Positions 36,207 to 44,700 of a stretch of DNA of 64,000 nucleotides are shown here, in pieces. This DNA comes from Winogradskyella marincola (GTDB lineage Bacteria > Bacteroidota > Bacteroidia > Flavobacteriales > Flavobacteriaceae). The DNA is taken from positions 310,001-374,000 of the forward strand of contig NZ_JARSBN010000003.1 in NCBI RefSeq assembly GCF_029624125.1. The letters are read 5' to 3'. The position numbers were made by a program, and so were the translations under genes. A model generated the notes under the pieces. That model saw only the letters and a program-made list of their open reading frames with translations, was not told the DNA's origin and searched no databases. The stretch's first letter is position 1, and the number at the start of each line of letters is the position of its first letter.

Positions 36207-37166
36207 TTATTTTTTTAATGCTGAAATATCTAACATGTCTCCAAACTTTTCATCACATTCCTTTTGATAAAAAGCCTGAAACCCTGAAGCATGGTAAAAA
36301 GTTAATTCACCAAAAAAGATTTGAGATTTTACTAAATAGAGGTCAACCCTAACATATGCGAAGTCCTCTGCTAATTTTTCTGCAACAGCAATCATCTCAT
36401 CTAGATTTGAAGGTTTTTCCATGTCTCTACCATATGGTCTTCCCCAATTACATGGAATTAAATTCCACTCAGAATCATAGAGGTTTCGTGTTCTTAATTC
36501 TCCAAACCTATCAAAATCTACCATTATAAAAGCTACCTTACCGTTAAAACAATGAAACTTTATATCCTCTGGTATGCTACCATCTTCATAGGTTAATAAT
36601 TGCTCTGCTATAATTCTAGGTTCAATGTTTTTATATTGCCATTCTGTTGTGCTGTAATAGTGGTTTTCGTTCAGTAAGCGCTTAAACCTTTTTTGAGCCT
36701 TTTTCCAGTCTACTTTGTTTTTGTCTCTAACAATTAAACCACCAGAACTGTTATGGTTGGCTTTTATTATAAAGTTTGGCTCAGGTAAATTATCAGGTGT
36801 CAGGTCCTTCTCATTTTTAGATTCAAATAAAAGAGGGATTAAGTATTTGTCGCCTACTTTATTCTTAACATAATCTCTTACTTTATATTTATCAGCTAGT
36901 ATTGTTTGTATCGGCTTTCTGTTGTGGAGTTTTAGCCAGTTTATTTTTTCGTTTAAAGTTCTAGGGTTGTCTAAATTAAGATCATAACCCATATGTTTTT
37001 TAAAACTTCTTTTAATTATAAATTGATCTGGTGTTATTCTAAGTCCTAGCTCATATATTTTATAGAAAGGTCTTAAAATAGAATATCCAATATCAGAATC
37101 TCTGTAAATGTTAGAAATAAATTTTCTAAGCTTAAAACTGGCTTTGTTTTTAGGATTTTGGTACAT
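36207..37166 (-). CDS. TupA-like ATP-grasp ligase
   Basis: The 319-residue protein resembles the TupA-like ATP-grasp family (Pfam TupA-like ATPgrasp). Landmarks are DLNLDNPRTLNEKINWLKL, ADKYKVRDYVKNKVG, FIIKANHNSSGG (ATP-binding strand-loop) and the C-terminal VDLYLVKSQIFFGELTFY, where metal-binding acidic residues sit. TupA of alkaliphilic Bacillus is linked to making teichuronopeptide, a uronic-acid and glutamate polymer. By analogy this enzyme may join an amino acid or other carboxylate to a sugar of the polymer. Its start codon overlaps the acetyltransferase stop in a TAATG. Confidence 0.85.
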   Translation of the reverse strand: MYQNPKNKASFKLRKFISNIYRDSDIGYSILRPFYKIYELGLRITPDQFIIKRSFKKHMGYDLNLDNPRTLNEKINWLKLHNRKPIQTILADKYKVRDYVKNKVGDKYLIPLLFESKNEKDLTPDNLPEPNFIIKANHNSSGGLIVRDKNKVDWKKAQKRFKRLLNENHYYSTTEWQYKNIEPRIIAEQLLTYEDGSIPEDIKFHCFNGKVAFIMVDFDRFGELRTRNLYDSEWNLIPCNWGRPYGRDMEKPSNLDEMIAVAEKLAEDFAYVRVDLYLVKSQIFFGELTFYHASGFQAFYQKECDEKFGDMLDISALKK

Positions 37167-37747
37167 TAAAGATATTTTATAATTTGACTAATATCGACAT
37201 TACCTATAACTTTTGCCGGAACACCGGCTATTATAGTATTTTCTTCTTCAAAAGATTTGTTGACAACAGCATTAGCGCCTATTGCTGTATTGCTAGCAAT
37301 AGTTATATCTCCATAAATTTTGGCACCTGGAGCTATGTAGATATTATCTCCCAGTTGTGGTGCTTTAGGTATTCCGCCAGAAGCACCAATGTTCACACAA
37401 GCATGCATTCTGCAATTAGCACCAATTTTTGTGGCTCTATTTATAACTATTGTACCATAATGAACAATTGATAATCCAGGCCCAAAAACATTAATAGGTA
37501 TTGAAAAACCTAGCTTAACAGATATTTTTTTATACTTATATCTTAAGTATGCTATATGTATTTTTCCTAGACCTTTATTTTTACAGTTAGTAAAATATTC
37601 GAGCTTACGCATTCGCTTTTGGAATGTGTAAATTAAATCTGGCGAGATTATACTAATTACTTTGCTTTCTAACGTATTAGATTTAATATTCAAAGCAATT
37701 TTATCGCGCTTTAAATAGTATTGGTAATCAGCTTTTGACTTTATCAT
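37166..37747 (-). CDS. Hexapeptide-repeat (LbH) O-acetyltransferase, serine-acetyltransferase-like
   Basis: The 193-residue protein has an all-helical N-terminus (1-85) then left-handed beta-helix repeats: INRATKIGANCRMHACVNIG, LGDNIYIAPGAKIYGDI, ASNTAIGANAVV and the closing IAGVPAKVIG. SIVHYGTIVINR has the His of this acetyl-CoA-dependent subgroup, found often in capsule loci. It probably acetylates a sugar hydroxyl or amino group. Serine acetylation is less likely here, given the neighbouring genes. It is coupled to the ATP-grasp gene through a one-base stop/start overlap. Confidence 0.87.
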   Translation of the reverse strand: MIKSKADYQYYLKRDKIALNIKSNTLESKVISIISPDLIYTFQKRMRKLEYFTNCKNKGLGKIHIAYLRYKYKKISVKLGFSIPINVFGPGLSIVHYGTIVINRATKIGANCRMHACVNIGASGGIPKAPQLGDNIYIAPGAKIYGDITIASNTAIGANAVVNKSFEEENTIIAGVPAKVIGNVDISQIIKYL

Positions 37748-37794
37748 TGGATTGGTATGGTTAACGAAAGGTTATAAATATAATTTAATTCATT

Positions 37795-39339
37795 TTATTT
37801 AGATAGCTTGTTGATAACTAATGCTTTTACTCTTAAACAAAAGACTTTAAATCCAGGAACAAATAAATATAACATAGTACCATATATTATAGTAACAGCA
37901 ATAGTAATTTGAAGAGCATAAATAACCCATTTTAAAAGAGTTATATTTTCAAAATCATAATAAAAGTAATCCTTAACAAAATTGATAAAGAAAGTAGAAA
38001 TTACAAAAACTAATAGCATTGGAGCTAAGCCTTTCCAATAAAGAAATACACTTTTCTTAAATCCGTTTTTGTATAAGAAATAAGGTTTCCATAGCACTAC
38101 GATTAAAAACATACTCACCACAGTGCCTAAAACTATACCAGAAATGCCATACAGTGAACCAAAAACGAAAGAGATAATTAGATTAATTATAGCTTCAGTA
38201 ATGGCTGCCCAAGTGTCAGAATACAAACCATAAGCGTTTTTAAACCTTTCTATAGGTGAACTTATTTGTATCATAAAGAAGTTGGCTATCATCAGTAGTA
38301 ATATAGTTTGTGATAATATATACTTTTTCCCTAACCATAACATAATAAATGCATCCATTGTATGGTATATAACAAGACTAAAGAAACCTGCAATAAAAAA
38401 TTGAATAGCAATAAGTTCCCAAAGTACCTTTTTTATATTTTTTTTATCATTTTCTGCTATCAAATTACCAACAGCTGAGCCTGTACCAGCAAAAGCCATT
38501 TTCACAAGTCCAATAAGTTTAAGAAATATTAATTGATAGTTACCAAAAAAAGCTACACTCTGTAGGTTAATAAGTGCATAAATCAATAAGTTGTCAGTAC
38601 CATTTTTTACAAAAGCACTCATCTTATGAAAGAAAACTTGTTTAATCTTTACTATTACCTCTGGATATTCTTTAACAATTTCTGTCTTTTGAGAAGCATT
38701 AATAATCAGCCAAGGATACTCTTGTTTTATTTTAGAGCGTACCACGATACTATATACTATGCTAAAAACTAATTCTAAGGATATGTACACATAGAAACTT
38801 TTTAAATAAAGCGCAACAATTACCTGAAGAATTACACGAGCTATATTAAAAGTTTGAAAATATTGCTGAACAATATATCCCTTTTGATCTGCACCTAATA
38901 GACTAATATGATAATTAACAAAATAGCTTAAAAGAACTGATATTAATAAAGAATAAAATACATAGTAGATAAGCAATAAAGAGAATGGTGTATCATCAAA
39001 AATCAAAGGAAAAAATAGAGAAATAATAAAACCAACTCCAAAAATGACAAAGCCAATTTTTCTGTAGAGCACACCAAGAAGTGCAATAATTTTATTAATT
39101 TCTTTATAATCTTTATCAAAAATAGGCTTGTATAAGGTAAAGCCAATGGCTGTACCAATGCCTAACTCTGCTAAATTTAGAAAACTAAGAATACTTCTTA
39201 ATGTCGTTTCTAAGCCTATAAATTCATCTCCGAGATTGTCTAAAAATATCTTCCTAGAAAAGAACTGAACAAAAATTGATAGTATAAAGAAAAACACACC
39301 AACTTTTGCATTTTTTAAAGATTTGGAGACTCTAGACAT
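37795..39339 (-). CDS. Polysaccharide flippase (Wzx-like)
   Basis: The 514-residue polytopic protein has about 12-14 membrane helices and no soluble domain, with the MATE/Wzx-like pattern of the oligosaccharide flippase family. It would flip undecaprenyl-linked repeat units to the periplasmic side for the Wzy polymerase encoded at 43565. As the first minus-strand gene after the 497-base gap, it probably heads the transcript reaching towards 35114 or beyond. A one-mismatch -7 box (TATTGTTG, minus strand, 39360-39367) lies 20 bases upstream. Confidence 0.9.
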   Translation of the reverse strand: MSRVSKSLKNAKVGVFFFILSIFVQFFSRKIFLDNLGDEFIGLETTLRSILSFLNLAELGIGTAIGFTLYKPIFDKDYKEINKIIALLGVLYRKIGFVIFGVGFIISLFFPLIFDDTPFSLLLIYYVFYSLLISVLLSYFVNYHISLLGADQKGYIVQQYFQTFNIARVILQVIVALYLKSFYVYISLELVFSIVYSIVVRSKIKQEYPWLIINASQKTEIVKEYPEVIVKIKQVFFHKMSAFVKNGTDNLLIYALINLQSVAFFGNYQLIFLKLIGLVKMAFAGTGSAVGNLIAENDKKNIKKVLWELIAIQFFIAGFFSLVIYHTMDAFIMLWLGKKYILSQTILLLMIANFFMIQISSPIERFKNAYGLYSDTWAAITEAIINLIISFVFGSLYGISGIVLGTVVSMFLIVVLWKPYFLYKNGFKKSVFLYWKGLAPMLLVFVISTFFINFVKDYFYYDFENITLLKWVIYALQITIAVTIIYGTMLYLFVPGFKVFCLRVKALVINKLSK

Positions 39340-39836
39340 CTATGCATTAATTATATATGCAACAATATTAAAAAATGAATATGATTAACATTAATTTTTA
39401 TGACAATTTACCGTAAAAAACGTCCAAAGAACATTTTGAAAATTCGTTTTCATTTTGACAGACACTTGTTTTTCTTCTATTTATCTAGCTTTCAAGTATT
39501 TTTATATCTCTACACAATTGTTAATAAACTTGTTATAACTTTTTTATATTCCTAACATTCTCACTATCAATAACCATTTTATATTTTATAATTTCGGATT
39601 TTATCGACGTAGGTAATTTTATTGTAAGAAAAAACTTTTTTATGTTAAATAATATTTTAAGTAATCCAATTGTGTGCTTTTTAACGTATTTATGTTGCTT
39701 TTCATGGAGAAAAGATAAAAAGAATAGTATTTTCTTACAAAAAAATGATTTTAATCGAATTTTAATGTATTTAGACTCTATAAACAGATTTAAATAATTA
39801 TTATTGTTTCACCCCGAATAATTGATTAATAGAAGA
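39340..39836. other. 497-base divergent intergenic region between wzx and the lyase gene
   Basis: AT-rich, with no convincing gene; a 51-codon frame from 39642 has low-complexity composition and is not supported. Contents: a likely wzx promoter near 39360, a long-range inverted repeat with arms TTGTAAGAAAA (39622-39632) and TTTTCTTACAA (39731-39741), and a one-mismatch -7 box TATTATTG (39799-39806) 30 bases before the lyase ATG. Confidence 0.5.
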
Positions 39837-42800
39837 ATGAAAATGAAACCATTAAGAAGCCTACTTACTTGCAATAAAAAACATGCAATATTTTTACTTT
39901 TTGTAGCACTAACTCTTACTAGTGTCTACAGTCAGCAGTTAGCTTTTCCAACAGCAATGGGCGCAGGTGCATACACATCTGGAGGTCGAGGAGGAATTGT
40001 GGTGCATGTAACTAATTTAAATGATAGTGGTATTGGTTCGTTACGAAGCGCATTAGTAGATTACCAAGATCAAGATAGAACAATAGTTTTTGATGTTAGT
40101 GGAATTATTAACCTAGATTCTAACATTGTACTTAGTAGCCCAGAACAAGGAGGTAATGCTTCTGGAGGAATTACTCTTGCAGGACAAAGCGCACCATTGG
40201 GTGGTGTTACCATAACAGGTGGAAAAATTAGAATGTTTGGAGTTGATAACGTAATTGTTAGATACCTAAAATTTAGAGAGACAACAGCAACCGATGGATG
40301 CTTAAGTAATACTGATGGTAACAATGTTATTTTTGACCATTTATCGGCATCTAATACTCCTGACATATGTTTTGCATTAACTTCTAATTCAGAAATATCA
40401 ACAGACAAAACAATACAATATTGTTTAATGGCTCAATCTAAGAATGCTCTTATTGTTGGAGATACCACTCCTCAAGGAGATGTAGATTATGGTGAGGTTT
40501 CAATAATTAGAAATGCCTACTACAATATTAGTCATAGGATACCAATGAAAGGTGGTGCAGCAATTAAAGTAGATGCCATTAACAATATTGCACACAATTG
40601 GAAGTCTCGTTTAATAAGAATGGACGATTGGGATTTCACTTTAAATCATATAGGAAACTATTATCAAGGTGGAACAAACACTACTAATGTTTTAAAACAT
40701 TGTGCTTACAACAATAATCCAGATGGTAATTATCACATATATAATGATAACAATTATATGGATCCAAACGAAACAACCGATGAATATCAATCGGACGAAA
40801 GCGTTGTTTGGACAGAATATCAAAATAATTTTGAACCATTACCTCAAGATGTATTTGTAACTTCTCCTTTCCCGTTAAAAGGAAACAGTAACTTTACTAT
40901 ATATGATTCTAGTGAATTAAAAACAGAAGTTTTACCTCAAATAGGTTCTTATAAATATATTGATGATAATGGTAACGTTGCTGAGTATAGAGATGTTTAT
41001 GACACAGAACACATAAATGGTATAGACATAGATGATGCATCAACAAGAGTTACAGCTATAGAGTTACCTATTCAAACATTATCTAACACGAGACCAGATG
41101 ATTTTTATCAGTCTAATTCTCATATTCCTGAAGTTTGGTTTACTGCAAATGTTCCTGCAGGACAAGATCATAACGATATTGCACCAAGTGGATACACATG
41201 GTTAGAAGAGTATTTAAATCAAGTAGATAATACTGAACCTATTCCTGTTGTAAATGTTACAGGTGTTGATGTAACTCCTGAGACTGCTGAAGTCTTAATG
41301 TCTGAAACTATAACATTGAATGCAAATGTAAACCCTAGTAATGCAACAGATCAATCTGGTGTATGGACTAGTAGTGATGAAACTATAGCAACTGTTGATG
41401 TTAATGGAGAAGTTACACCAGTAATGGTTGGTGAAGCTACAATAACTTTCACAACAAATGATGGAGGATTTTCAGATTCATCAGTCATAACGGTTTTGCC
41501 AGAAGCGTTCGAAGCGAACGCTGGACCAGACCAAACTATTTGCCAAGGGGAGTCCGTTGTGCTATCAGCATCTGGTGGTCAAAGTTATTTATGGAGTAAC
41601 GGAGAGACTACACCTTCTATAAATGTTAATCCAACTGAGACAACAACATATACTGTCACTGCTTTTGATGAATTTGATAACAGTGATGAGGATACGGTTA
41701 CTGTAACTGTCAATGAATTGCCAAGTGCAAACGCAGGTGACGATCAAACCATATGTGAAGGTGATACAATAACACTTACAGCAACAGGTGGTGATGATTA
41801 TTTATGGAGTACAGGTCAAACCACAGCTTCTATTTCTGTTACACCAAGTTCTAATACAACATACACAGTAGAAGTAACCAATGATAATGCTTGTTCAAAC
41901 TCAGATGATGTTACTGTATTTGTAAGTCCTTTACCAAATATAACTGTTAGTAATGATGTAACTATTATGAATGGTGAGTCTACAACACTAACAGTAACTG
42001 GTAGTGATAATTATACATGGAGTACTGGAGAAACTACATCTACTATAGAGGTATCTCCTTCAGAAACGACAACTTATACTGTTTCTTCTACTTCTGAAAA
42101 TGGATGTACAAGTAACGGGGAAGTTACAGTGACTGTAATACCTGAGTTAATAGCAAATGCAGGTGATGATGTAGAAATATGTAATGGAGAAGAAGTTGTA
42201 TTAACAGCCTCTGGTGGTGTAAACTATGAATGGAGTACAGGTGAAACGTCTGCACAAATAACCATAAGCCCAAACACTACAACAACATATACGGTTACAG
42301 TTAGTGATAATTTTGGAAACTCAGATTCAGATTCTGTAACTGTAACTGTTAATGATATTCCAACATTAACAATAACTGAAGATGTAACCATTATTGAGGG
42401 TGAAAGTGTTCAACTTAATGTTTCTGGAGCTTCAGACTATGAGTGGAATACAGGTGAAACAAATGAAGCCATAATTGTAACACCAAGTACAACAACCACC
42501 TATACTGTTACAGGATCTACAGCTAGTTGTTCTGCTGAAGCTCAAGTAACCGTTACTGTAGAAGAGGTGTTAGTTATATCTGCAGGTCAAGATGAACACG
42601 TTTGTGAAAATGATTCTTACGAAGTGGTATTAACAGCAACTTCTGGTGATAGTTATTTATGGAGTACAGGTGAAACAAGTCAAAGTATTGTAGTTAGTCC
42701 TTTCTCAACCACAACATATACTGTAACTGTAACTTCGGGAATACAAGAAGCTACTGATACTGTTACAGTTTTCGTAGATCCTAATCCTGATGTGGTAATC

Positions 42801-43514
42801 TTAAATGGTGAAAGTGTTGATATAATGAGTGGTGATTTCGTAACATTATCTGCATCTGGCGCTAACACCTATGAATGGAATAATGGAGGTACACAGCCTA
42901 ACATAGCTGTTAGTCCTTCTCAAACAACAACTTATGAGGTAAGAGGTTATATTGGAGAGTGTTACGATGAAAAACAAGTAACTGTTAATGTAATACCAGA
43001 AGTTGAGGCAGACGCTGGCGAAGATCAAGAGATTTGTTTAGGTGAAACTGTAACTTTAACAGCAAGTGGAGGAGATGAGTATGTATGGAATACAGGTGAA
43101 ACAACTCAGTCAATACAGGTCTCTCCAACCGAAACTACAGAATATACTGTAACAGTGTTTAATGCACTAGATTTTGATGAAGATACCGTAATTGTTTTTG
43201 TAGATAATGATTGTAATGATGATGGAGCTGTAATTGAAGATCCTAATGGTACGGCTTTAGAGTTTGAATTTACAGTATATCCAAATCCTGCAAGAGAATA
43301 TGTAGATATTAAGTTAGCTGGAAGTGATCAACTAACAGGCTTTTATTTATATGACTTAACAGGAAAGTTAATTTTTCAAAAAAGTGTTGAAAACGAAAGT
43401 TTAAGTGTTTCCTCAACAACTAGAGTAGATGTTAGTGGGTTACGACCTGGTATGTATTTAATTAAATTAGCCGATGTTGAAAGAGAACTATACAAAAGGC
43501 TAATTGTAAGATAA
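39837..43514 (+). CDS. Secreted pectate-lyase-family protein with Big_2 domain, eight 71-residue repeats and T9SS sorting tail
   Basis: The ATG at 39837 (not the upstream TTG) gives 1225 residues. Signal peptide: residues 1-32. Residues about 35-455 resemble PL1-type pectate lyases (AFPTAMGAGAYTSGGRGG, VTNLNDSGIGSLRSAL, ITLAGQSAP, NVIVRYLKFRET, NVIFDHLSAS), a right-handed beta-helix. A Big_2 domain follows (about 471-554), then eight repeats of 71 residues (41514-43209), then a type A sorting domain from about 1142 (VYPNPAREYVDI, LRPGMYLIKL) that directs T9SS export and surface attachment. It is the only plus-strand gene in the polysaccharide locus. It probably cleaves a uronic-acid polymer outside the cell; catalytic residues were not verified. 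Confidence 0.9.
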   Translation: MKMKPLRSLLTCNKKHAIFLLFVALTLTSVYSQQLAFPTAMGAGAYTSGGRGGIVVHVTNLNDSGIGSLRSALVDYQDQDRTIVFDVSGIINLDSNIVLSSPEQGGNASGGITLAGQSAPLGGVTITGGKIRMFGVDNVIVRYLKFRETTATDGCLSNTDGNNVIFDHLSASNTPDICFALTSNSEISTDKTIQYCLMAQSKNALIVGDTTPQGDVDYGEVSIIRNAYYNISHRIPMKGGAAIKVDAINNIAHNWKSRLIRMDDWDFTLNHIGNYYQGGTNTTNVLKHCAYNNNPDGNYHIYNDNNYMDPNETTDEYQSDESVVWTEYQNNFEPLPQDVFVTSPFPLKGNSNFTIYDSSELKTEVLPQIGSYKYIDDNGNVAEYRDVYDTEHINGIDIDDASTRVTAIELPIQTLSNTRPDDFYQSNSHIPEVWFTANVPAGQDHNDIAPSGYTWLEEYLNQVDNTEPIPVVNVTGVDVTPETAEVLMSETITLNANVNPSNATDQSGVWTSSDETIATVDVNGEVTPVMVGEATITFTTNDGGFSDSSVITVLPEAFEANAGPDQTICQGESVVLSASGGQSYLWSNGETTPSINVNPTETTTYTVTAFDEFDNSDEDTVTVTVNELPSANAGDDQTICEGDTITLTATGGDDYLWSTGQTTASISVTPSSNTTYTVEVTNDNACSNSDDVTVFVSPLPNITVSNDVTIMNGESTTLTVTGSDNYTWSTGETTSTIEVSPSETTTYTVSSTSENGCTSNGEVTVTVIPELIANAGDDVEICNGEEVVLTASGGVNYEWSTGETSAQITISPNTTTTYTVTVSDNFGNSDSDSVTVTVNDIPTLTITEDVTIIEGESVQLNVSGASDYEWNTGETNEAIIVTPSTTTTYTVTGSTASCSAEAQVTVTVEEVLVISAGQDEHVCENDSYEVVLTATSGDSYLWSTGETSQSIVVSPFSTTTYTVTVTSGIQEATDTVTVFVDPNPDVVILNGESVDIMSGDFVTLSASGANTYEWNNGGTQPNIAVSPSQTTTYEVRGYIGECYDEKQVTVNVIPEVEADAGEDQEICLGETVTLTASGGDEYVWNTGETTQSIQVSPTETTEYTVTVFNALDFDEDTVIVFVDNDCNDDGAVIEDPNGTALEFEFTVYPNPAREYVDIKLAGSDQLTGFYLYDLTGKLIFQKSVENESLSVSSTTRVDVSGLRPGMYLIKLADVERELYKRLIVR
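41514..43209 (+). repeat. Eight tandem 213-base (71-codon) repeats coding for beta-sandwich-like modules
   Basis: Units start at 41514, 41727, 41940, 42153, 42366, 42573, 42792 and 43005. Spacing is 213 except one 207/219 pair. Each has a core such as YLWSNGETTPSI then TTTYTVT. Units 1, 2, 4, 6 and 8 begin with an A-type block (AGxDQxICxGE); units 3, 5 and 7 with a B-type block lacking that Cys (NDVTIMNGES), so an A-B pair is itself repeated. Confidence 0.85.
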
Positions 43515-43530
43515 GTATATAAATTTAAAT

Positions 43531-43566
43531 AATTTAAAAGGCAGGTTTTTAACTTGCCTTTTTTTT
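43531..43566. terminator. Bidirectional terminator between the lyase gene and wzy
   Basis: AAAAGGCAGG and CTTGCCTTTT (43536-43562, one G-T pair) form a stem with a 7-base loop, running into T on the plus strand and with an A tract on the other side. It ends the lyase transcript and, on the minus strand, the wzy-containing operon. Confidence 0.8.
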
Positions 43567-44674
43567 ACACACTAATTAATTCCTCTTCTTCATTATCATT
43601 TTTCGCTAGCTCAACTTGGTACTGAATCCACATAGTAGCAAATGATACATAATAAAAAGTAAAAAAATTGTGATTAGCCATTAAAAACAGAGATAATGCA
43701 ATAGTTTGCATAATCAAATTAGGCTTTTTGTTAAAGTAAATTATACTCATAACAATGAGGTAACCAATGTAAATTACAAACAAAATAAAAGGTAAAATTC
43801 CAGCTTCACCAAGCACCATAAGATAAGAATTATGAACACCTAAGCCATGACCTTCTTTTCCTGAAAATGATCCATAACCATTACCAATAATAGGCGAGTC
43901 TAAAATTTTATCATAGAATAATGCCCAAGTATCTGCTCTAGAGTCTTCATTTATTTCTTCTGTATCTACACCTTCATTATTAACTATGCTTTTTAATTGA
44001 TCAAATCTAGGGTTATTAAGACCAACAACTTCATCTATAAAAAAAAGAGTTCCAATAATTAAAAATCCCAAACCAAATATCCTGATGTTTTTTATACTTA
44101 TTTTCAATGAGATAACATTAATTAATAACCATATAACGATAAATGTTCTTGAAAAAGTTAAAAGACCTGCTAGTGTAAATAAAAATTGCCCTATGAGTTT
44201 GGCAGTTGTATTTTTTAATCCGTAAGTTGTTGCGTAGCCAGTAATACATATAAAACCTGCAACATTGGCATTAATATAAAAGCCAGCATATCTTCCATAT
44301 TCACTTGTAAAAAGAAGTGCCTCTAAAGGTACTGTAAGAGCTCCTATCAATAGAACTACATTAAACTCAGCTATACTAGTGTTTTTTACCAGCTCATATG
44401 CGCTAATTAAATAGATAAAATACTTAATTGTGTCATAGATAAAACCAGAAGTAAGGCCTATAAATTGTAGGCCTCCAATCATAAAAAATAAGATAGAAAT
44501 GATTATTAGCCACCAATTTGGTCGTGTTTTTTTTTCAAAGAAGTAGTATACTGCTAATAATAAAATCGTTACATAACTTAATAAACTCCCTATACCACCT
44601 CCATAAGCCGAAAGAGCTATAGAAGGTATGTTTAGCATCACTAAACCAAAAGTTACATACTTTAGGGCTTTCAT
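43565..44674 (-). CDS. O-antigen/polysaccharide polymerase (Wzy/WaaL-like membrane protein)
   Basis: The 369-residue protein has about ten membrane helices and one large periplasmic loop (about residues 215-275) carrying SRADTWALFYDKILDSPIIGNGYGS and GVHNSYLMVLGEAG, the Wzy_C ligase/polymerase signature. In this locus, with Wzx, Wza and Wzc partners, the polymerase role is the better reading than lipopolysaccharide ligase. The C-terminus is acidic (NDNEEEELISV). It is the last gene of a minus-strand group running from the acyltransferase at 49327. Confidence 0.87.
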   Translation of the reverse strand: MKALKYVTFGLVMLNIPSIALSAYGGGIGSLLSYVTILLLAVYYFFEKKTRPNWWLIIISILFFMIGGLQFIGLTSGFIYDTIKYFIYLISAYELVKNTSIAEFNVVLLIGALTVPLEALLFTSEYGRYAGFYINANVAGFICITGYATTYGLKNTTAKLIGQFLFTLAGLLTFSRTFIVIWLLINVISLKISIKNIRIFGLGFLIIGTLFFIDEVVGLNNPRFDQLKSIVNNEGVDTEEINEDSRADTWALFYDKILDSPIIGNGYGSFSGKEGHGLGVHNSYLMVLGEAGILPFILFVIYIGYLIVMSIIYFNKKPNLIMQTIALSLFLMANHNFFTFYYVSFATMWIQYQVELAKNDNEEEELISV

Positions 44675-44700
44675 TTGTTTTTATGATATTTGATAGTTAG

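Noticed and set aside
39642..39797. 51-codon plus-strand frame upstream of the lyase gene
   Set aside because: Low-complexity, no signal peptide or promoter, and it lies across the inverted repeat; more likely chance in AT-rich DNA.
41514..43209. Regular repeats as a CRISPR array
   Set aside because: They are 213-base coding repeats in frame within one protein, with no unique spacers.
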